42,139 nt of DNA from NCBI RefSeq assembly GCF_001613465.1, contig NZ_BDCK01000056.1:1-42139 (forward strand), read 5' to 3'. Positions 16,088 to 24,469 of this stretch are shown in pieces. Under the pieces are notes generated by a model. The model had not been told where the DNA came from, searched no databases, and saw only the letters and a program-made list of their open reading frames with translations. The position numbers and the translations under genes were made by a program. The DNA is from Nocardia niwae NBRC 108934 = DSM 45340. Lineage in GTDB: Bacteria; Actinomycetota; Actinomycetes; Mycobacteriales; Mycobacteriaceae. Position 1 is the first letter of the stretch, and every line of letters starts with the position of its first letter.

Positions 16088-16501
16088 ATGGTGTACAGGT
16101 TCACGGCGCTGGTCGCGTGCGGACTCGATGATCCAGATGTAGACGACTGCATGATGGCGGGCGTGGCGGAGTCCGATGACGAAGATGGGTTCTCTTTGTT
16201 GTTCATGTGTGACTTCGACGAGCCCGACGAGCAGCAGGTGTCGCTGGGCATGGACACACACTGCCTTGTCACGCCCGACCAGGGCACTGCCTACGGCTGC
16301 GTACGCGCCGTGGAGTTGACCGACGACGTGTTGCGGGTGACTTTGGATCCCGAGTCGCTGGACGATCTCGGCCTGACCGATCCCGTTGTCGAGGCGTTAC
16401 TGCGGGCACCGGCAGCGGACGTGGCACGCTTGCGGGCAGTACTGCCGCGCATCCTGATCTACGGACACCCTGATACCCGTCCGCGCCTGATCATGCCGTA
16501 G
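16088..16501 (+). CDS. Imm10-like immunity protein
   Basis: This acidic 137-residue protein resembles the Imm10 family, which protects against polymorphic toxins. The core reads FSLLFMCDFDEPDEQQVSLG, then MDTHCLVTPDQGTAYGCV, followed by a segment reading LRVTLDPESLDDLGL. ATG 16088 is preferred over 16064 on family length. No toxin gene is nearby; upstream is IS982 debris and downstream an oxidoreductase fragment. It may be an orphan immunity gene left after loss of its toxin, or one kept against neighbours' toxins. Confidence 0.65.
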   Translation: MVYRFTALVACGLDDPDVDDCMMAGVAESDDEDGFSLLFMCDFDEPDEQQVSLGMDTHCLVTPDQGTAYGCVRAVELTDDVLRVTLDPESLDDLGLTDPVVEALLRAPAADVARLRAVLPRILIYGHPDTRPRLIMP

Positions 16502-16594
16502 CGACTCACCAGCGGAGACAGCCGCCATCTGCCCCAACCGCACCGCCTCCCACGCGGCCACCCATCTCCTACGATCACCGACCGAGCTTCGGAC

Positions 16595-16756
16595 TTACTC
16601 GTCTAGTTCCCGTGCGGTCGCGGCCACCTCGCTGCCGATGAAGCCGCCGCCGACGACCAGCAGCCTTGCCTCGGTGCCGAGTTCGGAGCGCAAAGCGAGC
16701 GCATCGTCCCGGCCGCGCAAAGTGTGCACGCCGCGTGGAGAGCGGTCTGGCGGCAT
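16595..16756 (-). pseudogene. Fragment of a ferredoxin-reductase-like FAD oxidoreductase
   Basis: A 53-residue minus-strand piece reads GVHTLRGRDDALALRSEL, then RLLVVGGGFIGSEVAATARE, and stops at 16595. This is the NAD(P)-binding centre of a pyridine-nucleotide/ferredoxin reductase, about one eighth of the enzyme. It lies just downstream of the STAND gene on the same strand and is a leftover. Confidence 0.6.
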
Positions 16757-16780
16757 GAGCTCGGGCGAGCGGCGGTGAGG

Positions 16781-19700
16781 TCATGCCTGTTGCTCATCGG
16801 GTTGGGTGCGGATGGCGAGAAGGTAGACGATTCCGAGTTCGTCGCCCGCCGCGAGGACCGGTTGCGTGGGTGACACGGCCAGGACCGTCCCGCGCCCTCG
16901 CAAGGGGAACGTTCGCTCGGGCCTGAGCGTACGAAGGTTCCACAGTCGCAGGGTCTGGTCCAGCGACACCGTTGCCAACCACGGTGTGCCGGGAACGACC
17001 GCGCTGCCGGTTACGTGGAAGCCGTGGCCGCGCAGGGTGGCCCGGGGGCGGAACGTCGGCAGGTCGAAGACGAGCACATCCCCGCCGCGGGTGACGACAA
17101 ACGAGTCCGCACTGAACAGCGGCGCACGCAGGTCCCCTTCCGGAATATAGAGGGCGCTCTTGCCCTCGGCGAGATCCCAGCATCGCAGTTCCCGGTGCAT
17201 TTCTCCGCCACTGCTGAGCCGACCGTCGGACACTGCGGCCAGATAGCGCATGTCCGCTGACGAGGCGAGCGACGCTACGCCGGTCTGGAATGCCGGCCCC
17301 CAGCGTGTGAACCTGCGCTGGCGCGGGATCTCCTGCCGCGAGCTGCTGGATGCGCGTCCCAGCTCGTGCACTATGACGCGGCCCGCGTCGTCGCCGGTGG
17401 CGACGAGCCCGGCGGACTCGCTGATCACGCAACCGCCGCGGCCCTTGGTTCGCTCGACCTTCCAGCCGTCGTCGAGACGCACCAACCGGGCCTCGTTCGC
17501 GCGTGCGTAGTCGCCCACGGCGGGCACGAAAATCAGACGGCGGCGGCGATCTACCTTCCATCTCGGCGGGAAATAGCGGTCGAGTCGGACGGCGGTCACG
17601 CCGGAGTGCACGTCGATGTCGAGTACCTGCGGTCCTCGCGCGTACCCGCCGTCGGTGGAGACGACGATCTGGAAGTCGTCGACGAAGGCGCATGCGGTGA
17701 TCCCGTTGTGCCCGGCAAGCAGCTGCGCGCGGTGCGCGCCGGTCCGCGCATCCCACAGCTGCACCGAACCGGTCGGGTCGCTGTGTTCGTCGCTGTCGCC
17801 GCCACTGACGAACAGCGACCCGTCCGGGGAGAACACGCCGACGCTCACCTGTAGTTCATGGCGGGGAGCGTGCGAAGCAGAGCCGGTCTCGGTCGGCGGC
17901 AGCGGCCACGTCCGCACGGTGCAGTCCCGCGAACCGGTAATGAACACCGGTCGGGTCGGGGAGGCATCGCAGGCCTCCACCCAACTTCCGTGCCCCGCGA
18001 GCGTCACCCTGATCGCCCCGGTCGCTGCGTTCAGGACATACAAGGACTGGTCGCGTGAGCCCACCGCCACCCACCGACCGTCCGCTGACATTGCCACACT
18101 GGTGGGCGAGGGCACGGGGGTGGTCCATTCGACCTGGCTGAGCTCGCCGCGCGCGAGATTGACCGTGCCCGAGAGATTTCCGTGCATTTCGGTCCAGACA
18201 GTCGTTCCACGCGCAGGGCAGGCGATCGCGGTGATCTCACCAGCGCACGGACGCCGGGCAAGTTCCGCACCCGTCTCCCGGTCCCACACCGCCAGGCTGT
18301 TGAGATCTGACCGGTACCCGCTGTCTCCTGATACCACTGTGGCGCTGTCCGCGGCGAAGCGGACGCACGAGACCTCGTTCTCGTGGCCGACCACCGCGTG
18401 GTGCGTCGACCAGTCTCCGGTGTCCCAGATGACGACCTGGCGGCGATACCGGTCGCGCGCAGTCTCGCCGCTGTAGTCGAAACTGCCGCCACCCGTGACG
18501 ATTCGGCGGCCGTCGGCCGACCAGTCACAGCTGCGCGCACTGAGGCCGGCACGGCCTCGCAGGACGGCGACGCGTTGGCCTGTCAGCGCGTCCAAGACCA
18601 TCGGCGAGCCGCCGCCGACGACCACGAGGTGGCGGCTGTCGGGTGCCCAGGCGCACTCGGCGTTCCCTGATTTCTCCCCGTTGATGATCCGCCGCAGGGC
18701 GCCGGTCTCGGCGTCGCGGACGTGGAGGGACCCCCTGTAGTCCACCGATGCGATCCAGCGGCCGTCCGGGGAGTGGCGGCAGGCGGTGATCCAGTTCGAT
18801 GACCCGCCTCCGCCCTCGCCGGGCTTGCGATGGCCGTCGTAGGTCAGCCCGAACTGCGGCGATGCGGTGTCCTTGTTCAGGTGTTGCAGCCAGAGACGGC
18901 GCTCCTGCCGCGCCGCCCAACGGCGCCCGGCCGCCGCGGCGACCGCGCTGGAATCGGGCTCGTTGGCGGCAACCTGAAAAGTGCCCGCGGGATCGTGGAT
19001 GAGATCGGGAAGGGAGCGTGACACGAAGCGGGCGAACTCCATGGTGTGCCCGTCGGGTCTGAAAGCGACTTCCGCTGCGGCGTATTCGGCCAGCAGCTGC
19101 GGCGCCAACCGGGCCCCGATCTTGACCTCGATATAGTCGAGGTCGCATAGCGTCGCGAGGCTGCGCTGCCGGTCGCCGGACTGTAGGCGTTGCGCCATCA
19201 GTTCCTGAGCCTTGCGGAGGTTGGGTGCGGTCCGCGCCTGATCGAGGAAGCTGGGCTGGGCCTGGAAGTAGTCCCCGATGCGGGTGCGCACGGACCGCTC
19301 GCGCTCCGGGGTCGCCAGCACCCGCCGGTGCACCGCGGCAGCCAGGCTCTCGTGCAGAAAGCTCAGCAGACCCGAACGGTTGGCCAGTAGCGGCTCGGCT
19401 GCGAGATGGAAGGGGACCCAGTGCGCGGCCGGCAGCGGCTGCGCGCCCTCGCCGAGCAGGTCGAGCAACTCGGCAGGCGACATCCCTGCCGCGGCGCAGG
19501 CCAGCACAGCCAGGGCGGAGTCGACGACAGCGGCGCCGAAGTCATCGGCCCACCGCTGGATGATCAGGTCGAACAGCGCGGCCGCATCCTGGACACTCAG
19601 ATAGCGCTCGATCATCTCGTCGAGCCGGTCGTGGTCGCCGAACTGCCGTAGCTCGTCGAGCATGCTGCAGGTGAACAGCGGGACTGCGGACTGTTCCGCG

Positions 19701-20959
19701 GCGACGATGCGTTCCAGCCGGGCATGGTCCAGTTCGCGGCGGTGCGCGGCGAGCAATCGCACGACCAGCGCCCGGCGTTCGGCGGTGTCCAAGGGCTGGA
19801 CGGTCAGCCGCGGCCAGGAGGGATCGAGCGCGTCGAGGATGGGCCCCGGCGTCGTGGAGACGACCAGGCGCACCCGCGGATCGGTGCGGGCGGGGATCCA
19901 GGTGAGGTCTTCGCCGCCCTCCAACTGGTTGACCGCGTCGATCACCACAGCGAGCGAGCCGCCTGCCACGGCCTGCTCCAGGAATCGCGGGAAGGCTGCC
20001 TGTAGCTGCGGCAGACCGAACGGGACCTCCTCGGCGATGCTGTGCCGGCGGCGCAGTTCCACCATGAGCTCGCGCAGCAATTGGGCGGGTGTCGTGATGG
20101 CCGAGGTCACCCCGACGAAGTAGCCGAGCGCGGGCCGCTCGGGGTTCCGTCGCTGTCGGTGCGAGATCCAGTTGGCCAGCAACGCCGTTTTACCGAGCCC
20201 GGAATCCCCGCATACCACCAGCGGTGGCCCGCTGCCGTTGAAATGCGCGTCCAGGCGCGCGAAGTCGCGGTCGCGGGCGATGTAGACCTCGGTCAGCCGC
20301 CGACGTTGATCCCAGCCGGCGTCGTCGAAGCGATCCTTCGACGCCTCGGCGGCGGGAAACAGTGAGTCGATGAGGCGGGTGAAGTCCTCGAGAACCCAGG
20401 AGCCGAGTTCGGCCGGGTCGCGGTATCCCTCCCGCAACCGACACCGGCCGCTGGCTGCCGCTTCCCGAATCCGCTCCTCGAGCTGCTCGAGCCGGCCTTG
20501 CCTGTCTACGGACTCGACCGCGCTCAACGGACTGTCCGGCGCCGCGGAGTGTGGTGCCCGGAAGTAGAAGTGCCGACCTCCGACACCCGGCCCACCGGCC
20601 TGCAGGCCCTGCAGAATTTCCAACTCGGTGACCGATCGATCGCTTCGATCGAGGACCCACGGTCGCTCGGCCGCCAGCGGCCCCACATCCTGCGGGATCC
20701 AGCCGTAGCGATCGCCCAGCAGTCCGATGAAGTACGGCGCGCACCGCTCGACCTCGGCAAGACAGATCGGCAATACCCGGCCTTCCGCGGTCGCCTCGTC
20801 GGTGATGCCCCACCGCAGGTCCACCTCCGACCAGGACACCCCACGCGCGGCGGCGAGTTTGCGCAACTGCGGAAAGACGACCTTCACCAAGTGGTCGCGC
20901 TCGCCCTGCATGTCTCGGAACGTCGAGGACACGAAAACGCGCAGCTCGCGCTCTGCCAC
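16781..20959 (-). CDS. DUF4062-NACHT-WD40 STAND ATPase
   Basis: This is a 1392-residue multidomain protein. Residues 1-95 form a DUF4062 domain (RVFVSSTFRDMQGERDHL, ending GDRYGWIP). A NACHT/STAND NTPase follows, with Walker A GDSGLGKT at 251-258 and a Walker-B-like LAVVIDAVNQL near 336-346. Helical repeats continue to about residue 690. The C-terminal half holds about a dozen WD40-type repeats (for example DGRWIASVDYRGSLHV and LATVSLDQTLRLWNLR), enough for two propellers. The layout resembles eukaryotic NPHP3/TEP1/NWD1 proteins and bacterial STAND sensors, in which target binding drives oligomerisation and triggers the N-terminal effector. GTG 20959 has a GGGGAGG site. No anti-phage role is shown for this protein; defence is inference. 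Confidence 0.88.
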   Translation of the reverse strand: MAERELRVFVSSTFRDMQGERDHLVKVVFPQLRKLAAARGVSWSEVDLRWGITDEATAEGRVLPICLAEVERCAPYFIGLLGDRYGWIPQDVGPLAAERPWVLDRSDRSVTELEILQGLQAGGPGVGGRHFYFRAPHSAAPDSPLSAVESVDRQGRLEQLEERIREAAASGRCRLREGYRDPAELGSWVLEDFTRLIDSLFPAAEASKDRFDDAGWDQRRRLTEVYIARDRDFARLDAHFNGSGPPLVVCGDSGLGKTALLANWISHRQRRNPERPALGYFVGVTSAITTPAQLLRELMVELRRRHSIAEEVPFGLPQLQAAFPRFLEQAVAGGSLAVVIDAVNQLEGGEDLTWIPARTDPRVRLVVSTTPGPILDALDPSWPRLTVQPLDTAERRALVVRLLAAHRRELDHARLERIVAAEQSAVPLFTCSMLDELRQFGDHDRLDEMIERYLSVQDAAALFDLIIQRWADDFGAAVVDSALAVLACAAAGMSPAELLDLLGEGAQPLPAAHWVPFHLAAEPLLANRSGLLSFLHESLAAAVHRRVLATPERERSVRTRIGDYFQAQPSFLDQARTAPNLRKAQELMAQRLQSGDRQRSLATLCDLDYIEVKIGARLAPQLLAEYAAAEVAFRPDGHTMEFARFVSRSLPDLIHDPAGTFQVAANEPDSSAVAAAAGRRWAARQERRLWLQHLNKDTASPQFGLTYDGHRKPGEGGGGSSNWITACRHSPDGRWIASVDYRGSLHVRDAETGALRRIINGEKSGNAECAWAPDSRHLVVVGGGSPMVLDALTGQRVAVLRGRAGLSARSCDWSADGRRIVTGGGSFDYSGETARDRYRRQVVIWDTGDWSTHHAVVGHENEVSCVRFAADSATVVSGDSGYRSDLNSLAVWDRETGAELARRPCAGEITAIACPARGTTVWTEMHGNLSGTVNLARGELSQVEWTTPVPSPTSVAMSADGRWVAVGSRDQSLYVLNAATGAIRVTLAGHGSWVEACDASPTRPVFITGSRDCTVRTWPLPPTETGSASHAPRHELQVSVGVFSPDGSLFVSGGDSDEHSDPTGSVQLWDARTGAHRAQLLAGHNGITACAFVDDFQIVVSTDGGYARGPQVLDIDVHSGVTAVRLDRYFPPRWKVDRRRRLIFVPAVGDYARANEARLVRLDDGWKVERTKGRGGCVISESAGLVATGDDAGRVIVHELGRASSSSRQEIPRQRRFTRWGPAFQTGVASLASSADMRYLAAVSDGRLSSGGEMHRELRCWDLAEGKSALYIPEGDLRAPLFSADSFVVTRGGDVLVFDLPTFRPRATLRGHGFHVTGSAVVPGTPWLATVSLDQTLRLWNLRTLRPERTFPLRGRGTVLAVSPTQPVLAAGDELGIVYLLAIRTQPDEQQA

Positions 20960-21309
20960 GCCGCCTCCCCTTCGAACTGATCAGCCGGGCTCGCCCTGCT
21001 ATGACGCCTCGGGCACCCTTCGCTACCTGCGCACCGCGCCCTACATCGCCTGATACGACCCCTGCTTCATTCTGACTCAGAGATCAGTGCAGTGCAGCGG
21101 GAAGCGAAGATCGAAAGCCATCACACGGATCGGAGTGTCCGATCGTCGGTGGATCTGATACCGGTCCGACCGGCCGAGCCCGAGGGTTCGGTTCCGATGT
21201 CTTGAATGCCGTGGACACCGGCGAAGTTCACCCGTAACGAGTGAATCGACTACCGCCGGGCGCTTGGGAGTCTGGTTTCGTCACCGGTTCGACTATCAAG
21301 GAGGACGCA
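20960..21309. other. Divergent intergenic region between STAND and hemopexin-fold genes
   Basis: These 350 bases must hold the promoters of both divergent genes. A short plus-strand tail ending LRYLRTAPYIA (stop near 21053) may be the end of a lost gene. I found no clear operator. Confidence 0.4.
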
Positions 21310-22002
21310 ATGAGGTTTCTCGATGCTGCGGTTCAACTCCCGAACGACGACGGTTGTTGGCGCACTCTGCTGTTCCGTGGTGATCGGTTACTCGACCTCA
21401 ACTGGAATCACGGCTACCAGGAATACAGGATCACTGACTACCAGAAAGAGTGGCAGAACCTGCCCCAATATTTCACGAGCGACCTCGATGCCGCCTGCCC
21501 GATCCCCGATGATAACGGCTGTTGGCGGACATTGCTTTTCAAAGGCGATCAGTTGCTCGAGTTGAACTGGGATCACGGCCCCAAGCAGTACACGATCAAC
21601 CATTATCAGAAACAGTGGAAAAACATCCCCGCGTACTTTGCGAGCAACCTCGACACCACCTGTCAAATTCCCAATGATAGCGGTGGTAGTTGGCGGACAC
21701 TGCTTTTCAAGGGCGATCAGTTGCTCGAGTTGAACTGGGATGACGGATTCGATCAGTGCCGAGTCCAGTTTTACGAGAAACAGTGGAAGAACATCCCCGA
21801 CTTCTTTGCGAGCAACCTCGACGCCGCCTGTCAAATACCCAATGACGGCGGCAGCTGGCGCACTATGCTGTTCAAGCAGGACCAGATGTACGTCTTCACC
21901 TGGGATTACGGCGTACAATACGAAGGCCGCGTAGTCGATTACCCTGAGCCGAATAACACATACGTCTGGGAAAGGGCCTACCGCGCGCTCACGGAAGACT
22001 AA
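21310..22002 (+). CDS. Four-repeat hemopexin-fold protein
   Basis: This 230-residue protein is built almost entirely of four repeats of about 53-56 residues. Each runs DAA-x-IP, then WRTLLFKGDQLLELNW, then a Tyr-rich strand and a W(K/Q)N(I/L)P-x-(Y/F)F segment. The DAA...F(K/R)GD...YFAS pattern and the count of four suggest a single hemopexin-like four-bladed propeller. ATG 21310 has an excellent AAGGAGGA site, and no signal peptide is visible, so the product is cytosolic unless exported another way. Repeats 2 and 3 are nearly identical in DNA. The gene is more AT-rich than its neighbours, which suggests transfer. It is divergent from the STAND gene. Ligand and role are unknown. Confidence 0.8.
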   Translation: MRFLDAAVQLPNDDGCWRTLLFRGDRLLDLNWNHGYQEYRITDYQKEWQNLPQYFTSDLDAACPIPDDNGCWRTLLFKGDQLLELNWDHGPKQYTINHYQKQWKNIPAYFASNLDTTCQIPNDSGGSWRTLLFKGDQLLELNWDDGFDQCRVQFYEKQWKNIPDFFASNLDAACQIPNDGGSWRTMLFKQDQMYVFTWDYGVQYEGRVVDYPEPNNTYVWERAYRALTED

Positions 22003-22058
22003 GTTCAGTCTCCCAATCGTCTGATTAGTCAGCTTGGGGGGTGGGCCGGTGGTGCATC

Positions 22059-22680
22059 ATGTCCGTTGTGGCGAGGTCGGCGGGTGATCGGTTTCAGGTG
22101 TTGACGGACGGGCAGTGGGAGTTGCTGGAGCTGCTGTTGCCGAAATCCGAAGGGCGGGTATGTCGTAACTTCGCCGACAATCGTCTCGTGGTGGAGGGGA
22201 TGCTGTATCGGTTGCGCACGAGTTCGCCGTGGCGGGATCTGCCGGAGGTGTTCGGGCCCTGGCAGGCGGTATGGAAGCGGCACCGCCGCTACGCCGAGGA
22301 CGGCACGTGGGATCGGGTGCTGACCGCGTTACTCGCACTGGCTGATACGACCGGTGACCTGGACTGGGTGGCCTCGATCGATTCCACGGTCGTGCGGGTG
22401 CACCAGCACGGCGGCGGTGCCAGGCGCGACTCGGTGTCTGGGTTATGAACCCGCCGATCATGCGATCGGGCGCTCACGTGGTGGGTCGACGACCAAGGTG
22501 CATCTGGTCACCGATGGCCGCGGGCGGGGCTTGGCGGTGCAGCTCACGCCGGGACAAGCGGGCGACTCACCGATGCTCGCGCCCAGAACCTAGCCCTGCC
22601 CGACCAGGGGCGCGGTGCGCGTAAGCGGTCGCGGGCCAGGCCGCGGCGGTGGTCTGAACCGTCACGGGTTGGGGGCCGCT
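22059..22680 (+). pseudogene. IS5-family transposase (two frames), truncated
   Basis: ORF A (ATG 22059 to TGA 22448) holds the DUF4096 N-terminal domain (LTDGQWELLELLLP, then SSPWRDLPEVFGPWQAVWKR) and the first catalytic Asp (DWVASIDSTVVRVHQHG). A second frame continues with ADHAIGRSRGGSTTKVHLV, then LAVQLTPGQAGDSP, and breaks down after about 22593, leaving Arg/Gly-rich traces to about 22680. Two-frame IS5 transposases of the IS427 type exist, but the absence of the last catalytic segment makes this copy inactive. No clear terminal repeats were seen. Confidence 0.75.
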
Positions 22681-22749
22681 GATGGCCGGCCGGAGATTAC
22701 TCGTCCTGCTCAATCCCATTGCACCGCGCCAGGTGGTGCGTGTCGACTC

Positions 22750-23193
22750 TCACCCTGCGATGTTTCGGATCGCCGCCAGCGCGTCGTTGATCTCCTCTTC
22801 GTAGAAGCCCGTGCGGTAGCGCGCTTCCTGGCTGCCCAGAAACTGAAAGGTGAGATCCAGCAAGCGTGGCCACACGTCGGCGATGGACGTCGGCAGGTGC
22901 CGCACGAGCTCACCGGTCGAGTCGGCCGCCTCCTCGTTGCCGTTGGACTGGCTCGCCGATGCTGAATTGTTCCCTTCGCCTTCGGCGGCGACCACTCTCA
23001 CTCGCGCATCCGGGTCCAGTTGGCGGGGCACGAAGCGGACGAGTCGCTGCAGGCAGTCCTGGACTCCAGGGTTCCAGCCCAAGGGAATCAGGAGATCTTC
23101 CCGGACATTCACTATCTGAAGAGTGAGCTGTCGAACCGCTTTGAACTGTTCGACAGTGAGAAAAACCTCTCGTTGCGGCCGACCCGAAATCAT
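22750..23193 (-). CDS. Unknown 147-residue protein
   Basis: A minus-strand frame with a GTGGAG site 6 bases before ATG 23193 (GTG 23205 is an alternative) encodes 147 residues. The N-terminal third is basic and mixed, a low-complexity Ser/Asn/Glu linker (NNSASASQSNGNEEAAD) follows, and a helical C-terminal region contains RLLDLTFQFLGSQEARYRTG and EEEINDALAAIRNI. I recognise no family. The short frame just upstream ends 7-19 bases before its start, which suggests coupling. It lies between an IS5 remnant and restriction-gene fragments. Confidence 0.55.
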   Translation of the reverse strand: MISGRPQREVFLTVEQFKAVRQLTLQIVNVREDLLIPLGWNPGVQDCLQRLVRFVPRQLDPDARVRVVAAEGEGNNSASASQSNGNEEAADSTGELVRHLPTSIADVWPRLLDLTFQFLGSQEARYRTGFYEEEINDALAAIRNIAG

Positions 23194-23211
23194 CCGCGGC
23201 TCCACTCTGCG

Positions 23212-23346
23212 TCACTCCAGATCGTCAAAGTATTCCTTCCCTTCCTTCGGAGTGTGTACCGTTCCGCCCTCACCGTCTGATCGACAAATATAGAGCACTG
23301 CCGGAATACCGAGTCGGGTAAGAGCAGCCAATTCTGGTGCCGTCAA
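23212..23346 (-). CDS. Truncated short ORF upstream of the unknown gene
   Basis: A frame with a protein-like sequence (ELAALTRLGIPAVLYICR, then GGTVHTPKEGKEYFDDLE) ends in TGA just before the next gene. The only starts are TTG 23346 or an internal GTG, with no ribosome site, and a stop lies just upstream. It looks like the 3' end of a gene that lost its start in the rearrangement seen immediately to the right. No function can be assigned. Confidence 0.35.
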   Translation of the reverse strand: MTAPELAALTRLGIPAVLYICRSDGEGGTVHTPKEGKEYFDDLE

Positions 23347-23410
23347 CAGAAGTTAGGATCAATTGGTGCAAACCCTGGAAAGCGTCATGTCGATGGGTGT
23401 GTGCCACCGC

Positions 23411-23479
23411 ACCATACTCGCTGAACTCGACTCCCTCTTCGCATCCCTCCAATCCCGCGTCTTCCGAGGCGAGCTGTGA
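23411..23479 (+). pseudogene. HsdS (type I restriction specificity subunit) C-terminal fragment
   Basis: The last 22 residues of a reading frame (AELDSLFASLQSRVFRGEL) match the characteristic end of type I restriction S subunits, where LDxLFASLQxRAFxGEL closes the second conserved helix. The rest of the gene is missing. Its TGA overlaps the GTG of the following Mrr fragment (GTGA), showing that the two were an operon. Confidence 0.6.
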
Positions 23480-23715
23480 CCGCGCCGGTGTCGGCTATGC
23501 CGGTGTGGTCGGGCTTTCTCACGGCGGTGCTGGAAGTCCTCGCCGACGGCCACATCTGGCGTAAGCGCGACCTGCACACGGCGGTGGAGGATCATGTCGG
23601 GCTGACAGCCGAGCAGCGGGCCGAGGTGCTGCCGTCGGGGCAGGGGCGCGCTGACAACCGGATCGGGTGGGCCCTCAGCGGGCTGTACCGCGCGAAGCTC
23701 GTCGACAAGCCCCGA
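23476..23715 (+). pseudogene. Mrr-type restriction protein, N-terminal domain only
   Basis: From GTG 23476 about 80 residues match the winged-helix N-terminal domain of Mrr-family endonucleases: FLTAVLEVLADGHIWRKRDL, then HVGLTAEQRAEVLPSGQGR, then RIGWALSGLYRAKLVDKPRI. The frame is cut by an ISL3 fragment near 23715, so the catalytic domain (D-QxK) is lost. Mrr proteins cut modified DNA; this remnant cannot. Confidence 0.65.
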
Positions 23716-24007
23716 ATTGGCGACGCTGGCCGGCCATATCCGCAGATTCGCCGACATGATGCGTCACCGACGCGGCAGCGACCTGGAAACCTGGATGAAG
23801 GCCGTCGACGCCGATAACCACCCCGCCCTGCACTCTTTCGTTCGCGGTCTACGCCGCGACCAGGACGCCGCTACCGCAGGACTCAGCATGGAACGGAATA
23901 GCGGCGCGGTCGAAGGCCACGTCAACCGCATCAAAATGATCAAACGCCAGATGTTCGGGCGCACCAACCTCGACCTGCTCCGCAAACGAATCCTGCTCAG
24001 CGACTGA
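23711..24007 (+). pseudogene. ISL3 transposase C-terminal fragment
   Basis: The frame ELATLAGHIRRFADMMRHR continues to AVEGHVNRIKMIKRQMFGR and ends in the normal terminus LRKRILLSD with TGA at 24007. It is the last quarter of an ISL3 transposase, abutting the Mrr remnant. The IS end probably lies within 24010-24060. The 3' part is nearly identical to the copy at 1093-1273. Confidence 0.8.
23800..23980 (+). repeat. Direct repeat, right copy (ISL3 3' fragment)
   Basis: This is the partner of 1093-1273, in the same orientation with seven mismatches in 181 bases. This copy keeps the natural transposase C-terminus, while the left copy diverges immediately after the repeat. Confidence 0.9.
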
Positions 24008-24469
24008 ACCATCCAGCCCGCCGAAATCACGGAAAGCTTGCCAGATCCACATTTCGAAGAGCGTCGACATGTCCCCATCATCTGTGTCGAACCGGGCCAT
24101 CGGCTGGACTGGTCCTGAATCCGGCGCGCATTCCCGGACCGACTGAGAGTTCGTCAGCGGAAATGGCCGCGTGCAGCGTCTGGCGCCGCACCGAGTGAAG
24201 TAGGCCGCGCGCAACCACCCGGATCGGTGGGGTGTGCGGCGCGGTGGCAGGGCTCGCTGTGGTTGTGCCCCTCGGGGGTAGCGAGCCGGACACGTGTGCA
24301 ATTCGCACCGCGATCCTCGCCAACACGCCACGACTCACCATGGTGGCCCTATGAAGGGATGGCGATAGTGGAGGAAGAGTTCGTGTACCGACAACGGACC
24401 CGGTTACGTGATCTCAGGGAGGCTTCCGCCGCACCGTCATACCCACTATTCGAGGGAGATCAGGACAGC
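24008..24469. other. Intergenic region before the amine-oxidase-like gene
   Basis: It contains the likely ISL3 end just after 24007 and the promoter of the gene at 24470. No gene or clear operator was seen. The frame of the next gene is open back to 24227, but that part lacks family similarity. Confidence 0.4.

Noticed and set aside
21515..21780. Repeated DNA in the hemopexin-fold gene considered as a CRISPR-like or satellite array
   Set aside because: The repeats are in frame, about 165 bp long and encode protein blades. There are no short repeats with unique spacers anywhere in the window.
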